A program made the position numbers and the translations under genes. The notes under the pieces are model-generated. The model worked only from the letters and a program-made list of their open reading frames with translations, ran no database searches and was not told the origin of the DNA. 64,000 nt of DNA from Chryseobacterium artocarpi (lineage in GTDB: Bacteria; Bacteroidota; Bacteroidia; Flavobacteriales; Weeksellaceae): contig NZ_MAYH01000045.1 of the NCBI RefSeq assembly GCF_001684975.1, forward strand, positions 496,001-560,000, read 5' to 3'. Positions 41,373 to 50,802 of the stretch are shown one piece after another (the stretch's first letter is position 1; each line of letters starts with the position of its first letter).

Positions 41373-43420
41373 TGGCAAAACTGACTACATCTCAACTTTA
41401 TAAGGTTGTTTTCACATTATGTGTGTTAACATCACAATTTCTGTTTTCCCAATCCAGAAAAAAAGACAGCATTAAGGAAGAAGCTATTAAGACTGTCAAT
41501 ATTTATAAAAAGAATTTTAGAGAAATCATTCCTGTTCAGGTCCTGCAAGGTGAGGAGCTTGAAAGACTGAACAGCCACTCTGTTGCAGATGCACTCCGTT
41601 ATTTTTCCGGTGTTCAGATTAAAGATTACGGAGGAATGGGTGGTTTGAAGACCGTTAATATCCGAAGTATGGGAAGCCAGCACGTTGGAGTTTTCTATGA
41701 TGGAATTCAATTAGGAAATGCCCAGAATGGTGTGGTAGATTTAGGGCGGTACTCTCTGGATGATCTTGAAGAAATATCATTATATAACGGGCAGAAAAGT
41801 GAAATTTTTCAGCCTGCAAAGGATTTCGGTTCCTCAGGATCTATTTATATGCAGCCAAAAACTCCTGTATTTAAAGGAACAAGAAAAACGAATCTTATCA
41901 TAAGGGTGAAAAGTGCATCCATTGATCTGTTTAATCCATCTTTCCGTCTTGAGCAAAAGATTTCCGAGAGAATTTCCAGCAGTTTCAGTTCTGAATTTCT
42001 ACAGAGTGACGGGGTTTATAAGTATCGTTACGGAAAAAAATATTCTAATGGGCAGACCGCTTATGATACGATTGCCAAAAGATATGATTCCGATATTAAA
42101 ACAAAACGTTTTGAAACATCCGTCAATGGAATTTTAAATAACGGAAACTGGAATGTACGCGGTTATGGCTTTATTTCAGATCGGGGGATTCCCGCACCTA
42201 TTGTGAACAACCGTTTTGATGCCAGAGGAGCCAGAATGAGAGATGAAAATTATTTTGTACAGGCAAATCTCAGAAAAAAGCTCTTCCCTAAATTTGAAAC
42301 CCAGCTGAAGGCAAAATTTGCGTATGATTATACTTATTTTAATGATACGGTATTATCACAAGCTGTTTATCCGGCACAAAACACCTATATCCAAAGAGAG
42401 GTTTACCTTTCTTCTTCCAATATATATTCTGTCAATTCCAATTGGGATATTAGTTTGAGCGGTGATTTCCAGTTTAATAATATGGATGCCAACTTAAAAA
42501 ACTTTTCTTTTCCTACCCGATATACAACACTCGTAGCATTGGCTACAACGTATCAGTGGAATCGATTCAAATTTTTAGGAAGCCTTTTAGGAACCTTTAC
42601 TTTTGAAGAAGTAGAACGTAATTTAAGAGCTGATGACAGAAGAGAGTGGACACCGGCTTTCTTTATGAGCTACCAGCCTGCTGCGATTCCAGAGCTTACC
42701 ATCAGGGCTTTTCATAAACAGATTTTCAGGCTGCCTACTTTTAATGATTTGTACTATACCAATATCGGGAGTTCTTATCTGAAACCCGAATTTACCTATC
42801 AGTATGATCTGGGATTTACCTATCAGAAAAAATATGATAATGCTATCATGAAAGCTTTTTATATAAAGGTTGACGGATATTATAACAGGGTAAAAGATAA
42901 GATCGTTGCAATGCCACAACAAAATTTGTTCCGCTGGACGATGCTGAATCTTGGAAGAGTTGAAATTATCGGAGCTGATGTGAATGTTCAGGCTGATGTA
43001 ATGCTTGGGCAGGTGAAATTGAAACCATTGTTGTCTTATACCTATCAGAGTGCAGTAGATAAGACTAATAAAGGATCGGGAATTGAACAAGGCGATACAT
43101 TTTATAATAAGCAGATACCTTATATACCCTGGCATACCGGTTCATTTACCCTGATGGCAGATTACAAAGACTGGAGTTTCAACTATAGTACAATCTATGT
43201 AGGGAAACGCTATGACGGACAGCTGGATAATATCAGAGCCAATTTTATTCAGCCTTGGTATACGCATGACCTTTCTGTTCAGAAGAAATTTACTCTTGAC
43301 GGACATCCGTTTAAGATCAATCTTGAAATGAATAATGTTTTTAACCAAAATTATGATGTTGTACGCAACTATCCTATGCCGGGAAGAAATTTTAAACTCT
43401 CTTTAAATTTTACATTATGA
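41369..43420 (+). CDS. btuB: BtuB-like TonB-dependent cobalamin receptor
   Basis: A 683-residue TonB-dependent receptor. I use the ATG at 41369, which gives a good signal peptide (FTLCVLTSQFLFSQ); an upstream start at 41303 would lie inside the riboswitch leader. The plug domain is clear (VQVLQGEELERLNSHSVADA, then RYFSGVQIKDYGG, and NIRSMGSQHVGVFYDG). The barrel ends LNNVFNQNYDVVRNYPMPG-like and ...FKLSLNFTL. It has no SusC-type N-terminal extension. Direct control by a cobalamin riboswitch makes vitamin B12 or a corrinoid precursor the likely cargo. The next gene overlaps its stop by 4 nt (ATGA). Confidence 0.9.
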   Translation: MVAKLTTSQLYKVVFTLCVLTSQFLFSQSRKKDSIKEEAIKTVNIYKKNFREIIPVQVLQGEELERLNSHSVADALRYFSGVQIKDYGGMGGLKTVNIRSMGSQHVGVFYDGIQLGNAQNGVVDLGRYSLDDLEEISLYNGQKSEIFQPAKDFGSSGSIYMQPKTPVFKGTRKTNLIIRVKSASIDLFNPSFRLEQKISERISSSFSSEFLQSDGVYKYRYGKKYSNGQTAYDTIAKRYDSDIKTKRFETSVNGILNNGNWNVRGYGFISDRGIPAPIVNNRFDARGARMRDENYFVQANLRKKLFPKFETQLKAKFAYDYTYFNDTVLSQAVYPAQNTYIQREVYLSSSNIYSVNSNWDISLSGDFQFNNMDANLKNFSFPTRYTTLVALATTYQWNRFKFLGSLLGTFTFEEVERNLRADDRREWTPAFFMSYQPAAIPELTIRAFHKQIFRLPTFNDLYYTNIGSSYLKPEFTYQYDLGFTYQKKYDNAIMKAFYIKVDGYYNRVKDKIVAMPQQNLFRWTMLNLGRVEIIGADVNVQADVMLGQVKLKPLLSYTYQSAVDKTNKGSGIEQGDTFYNKQIPYIPWHTGSFTLMADYKDWSFNYSTIYVGKRYDGQLDNIRANFIQPWYTHDLSVQKKFTLDGHPFKINLEMNNVFNQNYDVVRNYPMPGRNFKLSLNFTL

Positions 43421-44553
43421 GAAAGCTGAACTTATATTTTTTATTTTTTGCATTGCTATGCTTTACAGCCTGTCGTACAGATGATACAATCATTCCAATA
43501 GAAGTGGTAGACGGTCTTGCTCCGGTTGAAAATACAGCGATCAAAGGATTCTACATCCTTAATGAAGGCAATATGGGAAGTAATAAATGTACACTAGACT
43601 TCTTTGATTACACAAAAGGAACTTACTATCGAAATATCTACGCCGAGATCAACCCTGAAGTTATAAAAGAATTGGGTGATGTGGGAAATGACATTAAAAT
43701 CTATGGAAGCAAACTGTACATCGTGGTTAATGTCTCCAATAAAATAGAAGTCCTGGATGCTAAGACAGCAAAACGTATTAAATCTATTCCTCTTCAGAAC
43801 TGCAGATATTTAACATTTAAAGGAGGGAAAGCCTATGCAAGTAGTTATGTAGGTCCTGTAGATATCAATCCCAATGCACCCAAAGGAAAAGTAGTGGAAA
43901 TTGATACCGTATCTCTTTCTGTGCAACGTGAAGCAACGGTAGGATATCAGCCTGAAGAGATTGAAATCGTAGGCAACCAGCTTTTTGTGGCAAATTCAGG
44001 AGGCTATATGGTTCCGAATTATGACAAAACGATTTCAGTAATAGACCTGAATACTTTTACAGAAACAAAGAAAATAGATGTAGCGATCAACCTTCACCGT
44101 CTTAAAAAAGATAATTACGGAGACCTGTATGTGACATCAAGAGGAGACTATTATGACGTTCCTTCCAATTTATACTTAATTGATGCTGCTACAGGAACTA
44201 TTAAGAAAAATTTCCATATGGCTGTCAATGAAATGACCATCGTGAATGACAAGCTTTATTTCTATGGAAATGAATTCAATTACAATACCCATACCTACAA
44301 AAAAACATTTGGGATCATTGACGTAAAGACCGAGCAGGTGATTTCAAATAGAATTATTGATTCCGAGTATGAATCCATTATCAAAACACCTTACGGGATC
44401 GCTGTAAACCCAATCACAGAAGATATTTACATTACGGATGCCCGAAATTATGTATCCATGGGATTTGTGTATTGCTTCGATAAAAATGGAAAGTTTAAAT
44501 GGAAAACCGAAGGCGGGAATATACCGGCACACTTCGCTTTCTTATATAAATAG
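43417..44553 (+). CDS. BtuG-like surface beta-propeller lipoprotein
   Basis: A 378-residue lipoprotein (lipobox LLCFTACRTDD). The mature part is a YncE-like beta-propeller with repeated blades (VVNVSNKIEVLDAKTAKRIK, FVANSGGYMVPNYDKTIS, IDLNTFTETKKIDVA). In Bacteroides, BtuG is a surface-exposed propeller lipoprotein that binds B12 very tightly and hands it to BtuB. Position directly after btuB (ATGA overlap) behind a cobalamin riboswitch strongly suggests the same job here. I leave the symbol blank because propellers of this type also exist without B12 roles. Confidence 0.8.
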   Translation: MRKLNLYFLFFALLCFTACRTDDTIIPIEVVDGLAPVENTAIKGFYILNEGNMGSNKCTLDFFDYTKGTYYRNIYAEINPEVIKELGDVGNDIKIYGSKLYIVVNVSNKIEVLDAKTAKRIKSIPLQNCRYLTFKGGKAYASSYVGPVDINPNAPKGKVVEIDTVSLSVQREATVGYQPEEIEIVGNQLFVANSGGYMVPNYDKTISVIDLNTFTETKKIDVAINLHRLKKDNYGDLYVTSRGDYYDVPSNLYLIDAATGTIKKNFHMAVNEMTIVNDKLYFYGNEFNYNTHTYKKTFGIIDVKTEQVISNRIIDSEYESIIKTPYGIAVNPITEDIYITDARNYVSMGFVYCFDKNGKFKWKTEGGNIPAHFAFLYK

Positions 44554-44567
44554 TAAAACTGATAAAC

Positions 44568-45785
44568 ATGAATAAAAAAACTGTTAATTATGTTATAACC
44601 GGACTTTTATCTCTTCTTTTTGCAGGAATGATAGCCTCTTGTAAGCATGACGATGATGAGGTGAAAGCACCTACAGAACCTATTGTGACAGAGCCTTTCA
44701 AGGGTTTAGATTCTGCTTATACGATCGAACGTTTCAGAGTATTGAGTATTCCTACGAATATTCCCAATAACATTACCTGGAGCATTAATGACTCTATTAT
44801 TTCTCAGAATTCTGAGCTGGAATTTATCAGTACCAAAGTAGCTACTTATCCTTTGACTCTAAAGATTGGAAGTACCGGTGAAGTATTTCATTCTAAAATT
44901 AAAGTCACAAAAGAAGCCGGTACCATGAGTAAATATATTTCCAATGTACTGGACTTCCGTCCGGCAGTAGGACAGTTTATGAACGAAATTCCTGAATATG
45001 AGCCAGGAAATAGTGCTATTGATATACTTGCCAAAGTAAAAAAAGCACTGGTTGGTCCTAATACTTCAGATATAACTCTTGGAGGTTTTGGAGGTTACGT
45101 TGTTTTTGGCTTTGATCATACCATTCCGAATAGAGAAGGAAGAGATTTTAAAATCCTTGGGAATGCATTCTTTGGAAACGCAGCTACTGATCCCCGTTCA
45201 GGATCTTGTGAGCCGGGAATTATCATGGTTGCCTATGACCGAAATAAAAACGGAAAACCTGATGATAATGAATGGTATGAAATAGCAGGAAGTGAATATT
45301 TCAAAAACACAACAATAAAGAATTACAGCATCACTTATTTCAAACCGGATGAAAATAAAACACCTGTCCCAGGAAATCTGGGGTGGAATATAGATGTGGA
45401 ATATATCAAATGGCAGGATAACCAAGGAAACAATGGATTCAAAACAAAGAATGTCTTCCATTTACAGAGCTATTATCCTCTTTGGATCCCTGGTCCTTCT
45501 TATGCTTTCACAGGAACAAGGCTTAAAAATAATTTTTATGACCAAAGCGGTAATGGATCATATTGGGTAGGAAAGTCATATGAATACGGATATGCAGATA
45601 ATGCTCCCAATCAGGATGAAGCATCGAACATTGATATTTCCTGGGCTGTAGACCAAAGCGGTAAATATGTAAAACTTCCGGGAATCGATTTTGTGAAAGT
45701 ATATACAGGAATCAATCAGGAAGCTGGAAGGCTGGGAGAGGTTTCTACAGAAGTTTCAGGAGCCTATGATTTACATTTTAAATAA
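44568..45785 (+). CDS. Surface lipoprotein of the B12 operon (PKD-like plus unknown domain)
   Basis: A 405-residue lipoprotein (lipobox GMIASCKHDDDE). Residues from about 45 to 125 look like a PKD/Ig-type fold. The rest is a second domain with the conserved-looking stretch ITLGGFGGYVVFGFDHTI and a calcium-loop-like DRNKNGKPDDNEWYE. It resembles Bacteroidota cell-surface proteins found beside btuB, and could be functionally equivalent to the B12-binding lipoprotein BtuH; I cannot confirm this without a profile search. It sits 14 nt after the propeller gene and before the T9SS protein. Confidence 0.72.
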   Translation: MNKKTVNYVITGLLSLLFAGMIASCKHDDDEVKAPTEPIVTEPFKGLDSAYTIERFRVLSIPTNIPNNITWSINDSIISQNSELEFISTKVATYPLTLKIGSTGEVFHSKIKVTKEAGTMSKYISNVLDFRPAVGQFMNEIPEYEPGNSAIDILAKVKKALVGPNTSDITLGGFGGYVVFGFDHTIPNREGRDFKILGNAFFGNAATDPRSGSCEPGIIMVAYDRNKNGKPDDNEWYEIAGSEYFKNTTIKNYSITYFKPDENKTPVPGNLGWNIDVEYIKWQDNQGNNGFKTKNVFHLQSYYPLWIPGPSYAFTGTRLKNNFYDQSGNGSYWVGKSYEYGYADNAPNQDEASNIDISWAVDQSGKYVKLPGIDFVKVYTGINQEAGRLGEVSTEVSGAYDLHFK

Positions 45786-45816
45786 AAATCAATAATTCAA
45801 CTATAAATTAATAAAA

Positions 45817-48135
45817 ATGAAAAAGTTTTATCTTTTGACCATACTTTTTCTGTTTGCGTTTTTTACGAATGCACAGATCAAAGTACAGGGTGTTCTGAGG
45901 AATGATATTCCTGGAACGGCGCAGAGCCAGCTTAGAGCAGCGGCTGCTCCATCAATCAGTTTTTCTGATATTAAATATTGGGTAGGAACCGGTACCAATG
46001 AAGCTGCTTTTGTGGTACAGTGGAACGACAGTAAAAATCCTGATGCTTTAGTTTGGGGTTTCAGATGGAATGGAACAGCAACAGGTACAGATATGATCAA
46101 AGCGATTGCTAAAGCCGATCAAAGACTTTTTACCTTACTTTATCAAGGAACACCACAGGGAACAGCTGTAGGAGGTTTCGGTTTTGATCTTGACGGACAG
46201 AATTTACCAGGTCTGTATTATAACGGAAATACATCTGCTCCGCTTCTTCCTGTAAACGGAATCGTTAATACAACAGCATATAATTTTGATGGTTATACTG
46301 CGATTGATACTAATGATCACTGGCAATCTGGTTGGGCAACTAACGGATATTGGTCTTACTGGATTAAAAACCCTGCAAATGCTAATTTCGGATATTCAGG
46401 AGTAGGAGCATCTTCCCGTGTACTGCAAAATGGATCATGGGATGTATGGAACTTTAATCCATCATTTAGTACAGTTCCGATTTCTTCAACATTGACACCT
46501 GTTTCTCCTTATGTGCCGTCCGCTGCTTTAACAAGTGTGATGAACTTAAGATCAACGAACAGACTGAACAATTATACGAATGGATTCTTTATCGTAAACG
46601 AAGAATGGTTTGGGCATACCAACGGATCTGTAAACTTTTTAGACAATAACGGAACCACTGAATACAGAGTGTATAGCAGTGCGAACAATAATCACGCTTT
46701 CGGAGCAACTACTCAGTACGGAACCATTTATGGAGACAAATTCTACTTTGTTTCAAAGCAGGCAGCTGATGGGGGTGATACTCAATATACTCCTGGAGGA
46801 AGACTTGTTGTGGCAAATGCACAGACTATGGAGAAATTAGCTTCATTCAATGATATCGGTGGAGGAGATGGAAGATCATTTGTCGGGGTGAACGAACATA
46901 AAGGATATATCGGAGCCTCTAATGGGATTTATGTATTTAATATTGATAATCTGACAGTAGGAAATCTTATCCCAGGAACAGAAGGAACAGATCTTTACAG
47001 TGAACAAATTGGAAATATGATTCGTACTTCAAAACACGTATATGCCGTAAAACAAGGAGTAGGGGTTTTAGTCATTGATCCAAATACAGATACTGTAATT
47101 CATACGGTTGCTGGAGACTTCGATTCAGTAGTTCAGGCTAAAGACGGAAGTATTTGGGCAATTCAGCAGCAAGCTGTTGTGAATATCAATGCAGCAACAT
47201 TTGCAACGCAATCTTACAATATCCCCACTTCAAAGTATGCTAGCTCTTGGGGAGCATGGAATGCAGGAAGTCTTGCAGCTAGTAATACCGAAAATGTATT
47301 GTATTGGTTCAAAGCAGGTGCTTTTTGGGGATTGGGAAGCGATATTGTAAAATTTGATGTGACTACCAAAGCATTCAATGAAAGCTTTATTACTATACCT
47401 GGGCAGCAGGCAGGAGTTAATAAGCAAAGCCCTTATGGTTCAGCTTTGAGAGTAAATCCGCTAACTGGAGAGCTTATTGTAAATACGACTAACAGTCAAT
47501 ATAACAAGAACTGGGTACATACCTATAATACTAGCGGAACGTTAACGAATACAAGATCATTGACTGATTACTACTGGTTCCCGGCATTAACGGTATTCCC
47601 TGATAATACAGCTCCAACAGTAAATAATACATTCCCATCACAGGTTACAGTTGGAAATATTACAACTATTGACCTGAAAACGGTAGTTTCCGATACAGAC
47701 AACTTCAATTCAGCAATTGTAAAATCAATCAAATCAAATAGTAATTCTTCTGTAGTTTCAGCAACGATCAATGCTAATGATGAATTAGTTTTAACTCCAC
47801 TTAGTGCAGGAACAGCTGACATTGTAATCAAGTTTAACTCTAATGGAAAACTTGTTGAGAAAACACTTACGGTAAACAGTCTTGGTAATACTTTATCAAC
47901 GGCTGAGGTTAAAAAATTACAATTTAGTATTTATCCAAATCCGGCAACAGATGTAGTTTATATCAAAACATCTGAAAAAATTCTAAATGTATCTATTTAT
48001 GATGCTTCAGGAAAATTGGTTAATGCTGAATTCAACAATGGACAGGTAAATGTAAATACATTGCCAAAAGGAGTTTATATTCTAAAAGCTACAACTGATA
48101 AATCTGTATATCAGCAAAAAATAGTAAAAAAATAA
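45817..48135 (+). CDS. T9SS-secreted DUF5074-like propeller protein of the B12 operon
   Basis: A 772-residue exported protein. After the signal peptide (LFAFFTNAQ) comes an N-terminal domain (ISFSDIKYWVGTGTNEAAFV, then VVQWNDSKNPDALVWGFRWN). Residues from about 245 to 600 are a propeller of DUF5074 type (VNEHKGYIGASNGIYVFNID, AKDGSIWAIQQQAVVNIN). An Ig-like segment (about 610-690) and a type A T9SS sorting domain (FSIYPNPATDVVYI, NVSIYDASGKLV, GVYILKATTDKSVYQQKIVKK) end it. So the protein is delivered to the cell surface or medium by the type IX system. It is the last gene of the riboswitch operon and may capture B12 beyond the membrane. Confidence 0.85.
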   Translation: MKKFYLLTILFLFAFFTNAQIKVQGVLRNDIPGTAQSQLRAAAAPSISFSDIKYWVGTGTNEAAFVVQWNDSKNPDALVWGFRWNGTATGTDMIKAIAKADQRLFTLLYQGTPQGTAVGGFGFDLDGQNLPGLYYNGNTSAPLLPVNGIVNTTAYNFDGYTAIDTNDHWQSGWATNGYWSYWIKNPANANFGYSGVGASSRVLQNGSWDVWNFNPSFSTVPISSTLTPVSPYVPSAALTSVMNLRSTNRLNNYTNGFFIVNEEWFGHTNGSVNFLDNNGTTEYRVYSSANNNHAFGATTQYGTIYGDKFYFVSKQAADGGDTQYTPGGRLVVANAQTMEKLASFNDIGGGDGRSFVGVNEHKGYIGASNGIYVFNIDNLTVGNLIPGTEGTDLYSEQIGNMIRTSKHVYAVKQGVGVLVIDPNTDTVIHTVAGDFDSVVQAKDGSIWAIQQQAVVNINAATFATQSYNIPTSKYASSWGAWNAGSLAASNTENVLYWFKAGAFWGLGSDIVKFDVTTKAFNESFITIPGQQAGVNKQSPYGSALRVNPLTGELIVNTTNSQYNKNWVHTYNTSGTLTNTRSLTDYYWFPALTVFPDNTAPTVNNTFPSQVTVGNITTIDLKTVVSDTDNFNSAIVKSIKSNSNSSVVSATINANDELVLTPLSAGTADIVIKFNSNGKLVEKTLTVNSLGNTLSTAEVKKLQFSIYPNPATDVVYIKTSEKILNVSIYDASGKLVNAEFNNGQVNVNTLPKGVYILKATTDKSVYQQKIVKK

Positions 48136-48167
48136 TTTTAGCATAGCTAATTTTTGTTTCACTCTTG

Positions 48168-48197
48168 CCTCGTTCAATTTTTTGGACGAGGTTTTTG
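48168..48197 (+). terminator. Rho-independent terminator of the B12 operon
   Basis: Stem CCTCGTTC / GGACGAGG (48168-48175 / 48184-48191, one wobble) with an A/T loop and a T run. Confidence 0.85.
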
Positions 48198-48315
48198 TTT
48201 GAAAAAAAGGTATTGTTCTAGTAAAGAATGTTTTCTCATACAATCTTCTTTGAGTTTTTGGATAATATTTCTACCCCGAACAGTTCTATTTTTTCTGTAG
48301 AAATGACATAAAACA

Positions 48316-48347
48316 AAAACGGCAGGCTTAAAAAGCCTGCCGTTTTT
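48316..48347 (-). terminator. Rho-independent terminator of the minus-strand T9SS gene
   Basis: Perfect 14-bp stem AAAACGGCAGGCTT / AAGCCTGCCGTTTT, T/A runs on both sides. It ends the gene stopping at 48364 and could also catch read-through from the plus strand. Confidence 0.92.
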
Positions 48348-48363
48348 TCTGGTTGCAATATTC

Positions 48364-49143
48364 TTATTTAATCATAATCTTTTGAGAATAAGTTTCTCCT
48401 TTTTTAGTCTGAAGAGTCATGATGTAAACTCCACTAGGCTGATTCGTCTCAAATGTATTGGATTGTAATTTTGTACGGAAGACTTCTTTTCCTGATGTAT
48501 TTACCAATGTTACTTCAGAACCTTCTGCCGGAAGACTCTTATCAAGAGTTACCTGTCCATTTTGGCTCGCCACTTTCATGCTGATGAATGGATCTCTATA
48601 TTGATATCCATAATAAACTCTAAGTTCACCACCTAAACTCAATAAACCTGCATTTACGTTAATTTTAATACGGTCATAAGGGACATTCATTGTAAGTTCA
48701 ATTTCTCCTTTACTAGGGTCTGTATCTCCAAGTTTAAGAATCTTGTTAGTTAAGTTTTGATAATCATTATTGGAAACATCACCATTGAATGTCTCAATAG
48801 AAACACCTCCTAATACCTGAGCATTTAACGGAGTTCCATTAGAACCAATACCAATAACTAGTTTGTTGGTATAAGTACTGTTTGGGAAAATTAATGTTTG
48901 TTCAGTACGTGCCAGTAACCCAACGGATACTTGTAATACAGAATAATCATTTTCGTTAGGTCCAATTGCGTTAAGAGGATTTACCACTCCACAACCTATA
49001 CAAACACCATATACCTGACTGGTTTGAGCATTTGCATAATACTTGGTAATTTGAGCAGAAGACATTGAGCTCATTAAGAACAAAAATAGGGTAGACATAG
49101 CAGCTTTTATTGCCCCTTGTCTCACAAATAAATTGGTTTTCAT
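48364..49143 (-). CDS. T9SS cargo protein with GVCxGC-NPLNAIG domain, paralog 1
   Basis: A 259-residue exported protein: signal region (LFLFLMSSMSSAQ), a domain starting YYANAQTSQVYGVCIGCGVV and NPLNAIGPNENDYSVLQVSV, then a beta-rich middle and a type A T9SS sorting domain ending SGVYIMTLQTKKGETYSQKI. The N-terminal motif has two Cys three apart, which may form a disulfide or a metal site. The 268-base-pair-away neighbour on the same strand is a clear paralog. Similar N-terminal domains occur in larger Bacteroidota adhesins. No enzyme motif is seen; a surface or matrix role is plausible. Confidence 0.82.
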   Translation of the reverse strand: MKTNLFVRQGAIKAAMSTLFLFLMSSMSSAQITKYYANAQTSQVYGVCIGCGVVNPLNAIGPNENDYSVLQVSVGLLARTEQTLIFPNSTYTNKLVIGIGSNGTPLNAQVLGGVSIETFNGDVSNNDYQNLTNKILKLGDTDPSKGEIELTMNVPYDRIKINVNAGLLSLGGELRVYYGYQYRDPFISMKVASQNGQVTLDKSLPAEGSEVTLVNTSGKEVFRTKLQSNTFETNQPSGVYIMTLQTKKGETYSQKIMIK

Positions 49144-49359
49144 ATGTTGAGATTTTAAGATTTTAGTTTTTTGTAAATTTACATATAAAATGATTATGTT
49201 GATATATTTATTTCTTTTTTTTGTGATTTATTAATATTTGATTTAAATAAAAAATTATTATTGTTTTATAGTAAATATAGTTCGGTGTTTTTTACCTTTC
49301 TATTAAATATAAAAAAGACAACCTTATATAAATATGATTGCCTTTTCTGTTTTTATTAA

Positions 49360-50133
49360 TTACTTAATGATAATCTTCTTAGAATATGTCTTACCGTCTT
49401 TAGTTTGGACAGTCATAAAGTAAACTCCCTCAGTCTGATTAGACTCAAAGGTTTTGGATCTTAATGTAGAACGGAAAACTTCTTTTCCTGAAGTATTAGT
49501 CAGTGCTATTTCCGCTCCTTCCAAAGGAATATTCGCATCAAGAGTTACTTGTCCTCCCTGGCTATAAGCCGTAATATTAATTAATGGGTCCTGGTAAGCG
49601 TAGTAGATTCTGAACCCTCCACCAAGACTTAGCACACCTCCTGTCAAACCAATCCTTATTCCATCGTAAGGTTTTTCAGGTTTGAACTCTACTGTACCTC
49701 TGTTTGGAGTAGCTCCCAGTTTAAGCAAACTGACATCAATTGTTCTGCGGTCTTCGTTAGAAGTTCCGCCATTCATAGTTTCAAGAGTTACACCACTTAA
49801 TAATTGCACAGATAAAGGAATATTGTCTGTTCCGATACCTACTACCAATCTGGTGTTTGCTCTTAGATCAGGAAAAGTCAATGTCTGTTGGATTCCTCCT
49901 AGTAATGCAGTTCCTAATATCATAGTTGAATAATCATCCTGATTGTTTCCAATTGCATTCTGAGGATTCTCAACACGGCATCCTAAACATGCTACGCCAA
50001 ATACTCCAGAACTTTGAGCGTGGGCATAGATCCTGTTCTGTGCGAATGAGATTGTGCCTGCTGAAAATAGAAATAATGCCATTAATGAAGCTTTCAAAGA
50101 GAAGCGGCTTCCCAAAAGTAAATTAATTTTCAT
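49360..50133 (-). CDS. T9SS cargo protein with GVACLGC-NPQNAIG domain, paralog 2
   Basis: A 257-residue paralog of the preceding protein with the same architecture: signal peptide (ALFLFSAGTISFAQ), RIYAHAQSSGVFGVACLGCR and VENPQNAIGNNQDDYSTMIL, a beta-rich middle and the T9SS sorting domain ending GVYFMTVQTKDGKTYSKKII. I use the ATG at 50133; a TTG 11 codons upstream is less likely. The two genes probably arose by tandem duplication and have separate ends (a weak hairpin near 49311-49342 ends this gene). The 216-nt gap between them is AT-rich and could hold a promoter for the downstream copy. Confidence 0.82.
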   Translation of the reverse strand: MKINLLLGSRFSLKASLMALFLFSAGTISFAQNRIYAHAQSSGVFGVACLGCRVENPQNAIGNNQDDYSTMILGTALLGGIQQTLTFPDLRANTRLVVGIGTDNIPLSVQLLSGVTLETMNGGTSNEDRRTIDVSLLKLGATPNRGTVEFKPEKPYDGIRIGLTGGVLSLGGGFRIYYAYQDPLINITAYSQGGQVTLDANIPLEGAEIALTNTSGKEVFRSTLRSKTFESNQTEGVYFMTVQTKDGKTYSKKIIIK

Positions 50134-50400
50134 GTTATTTATTTTTAAATGAATAGTTTTATTCAAATTTAAGGATTAACATGAAAAGGAAAAAATAATA
50201 TTTCCAAATATGGTGATTTTTATGAAGATTTAATATTGCTCTATTACAAAATAGGGTAAATACATCTTCAAAGATGACCAAAACTTGGTTCGAAAAACGT
50301 ATTCTTGAATATTTTAGTGTACAAAGAGTAATAGAATTGATATAAGATCTGTACTATAGAAGTAGATAAATAAGGTAAATAGAGGAGGTAATATAAACAA

Positions 50401-50429
50401 AAAAAGGACTTTTGAAAAAAGTCCTTTTT
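50401..50429 (-). terminator. Terminator of the rpsT/tRNA-Glu transcription unit
   Basis: Stem AAAAAGGACTTTT / AAAGTCCTTTTT with a short loop, immediately after the third tRNA on the minus strand. The region 50134-50400 before it holds no gene I would support. Confidence 0.88.
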
Positions 50430-50431
50430 AG

Positions 50432-50503
50432 TAGCCCGTAGGGGAATCGAACCCCTCTTACCAGAATGAAAATCTGAGGTCCTAACCGATAGACGAACGG
50501 GCC
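50432..50503 (-). tRNA. tRNA-Glu (TTC)
   Basis: 72-nt gene, minus strand, 5' end GGCCCGTTCGTC. The anticodon loop TTTTCAT holds anticodon TTC, with stem TCAGA/TCTGG. GGTTCGATTCC T-arm is present, discriminator A, CCA not encoded. Identical to the two neighbouring copies. Confidence 0.97.
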
Positions 50504-50568
50504 ATCTACCTTCCACTATTGAAATAGTGTGTTAGCTTTTGTTTTTATAAGTATCAACTCTTAGTTTG

Positions 50569-50640
50569 TAGCCCGTAGGGGAATCGAACCCCTCTTACCA
50601 GAATGAAAATCTGAGGTCCTAACCGATAGACGAACGGGCC
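50569..50640 (-). tRNA. tRNA-Glu (TTC), second identical copy
   Basis: The same 72-nt sequence as 50432-50503; anticodon TTC. Lies 65 nt upstream of it on the same strand. Confidence 0.97.
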
Positions 50641-50721
50641 GGTTAGTTTGTGTTAAAGTATTAGCTTTCTACTTTGTTTTTAAAAACCACTGTAAAAATT
50701 CAGTGGCTTTTAAAAATTAAG

Positions 50722-50793
50722 TAGCCCGTAGGGGAATCGAACCCCTCTTACCAGAATGAAAATCTGAGGTCCTAACCGATAGACGAACGGGCC
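50722..50793 (-). tRNA. tRNA-Glu (TTC), third identical copy
   Basis: The same 72-nt sequence; anticodon TTC. It begins 9 nt after the rpsT stop, so rpsT and the three tRNAs are probably one transcript. Confidence 0.97.
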
Positions 50794-50802
50794 GCTATAC
50801 TT

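Noticed and set aside
42623..43135. 170-residue minus-strand ORF
   Set aside because: It is antisense to the btuB barrel.
50268..50516. 82-residue minus-strand ORF
   Set aside because: It runs through a tRNA-Glu gene and the terminator; its first residues are simply translated tRNA.
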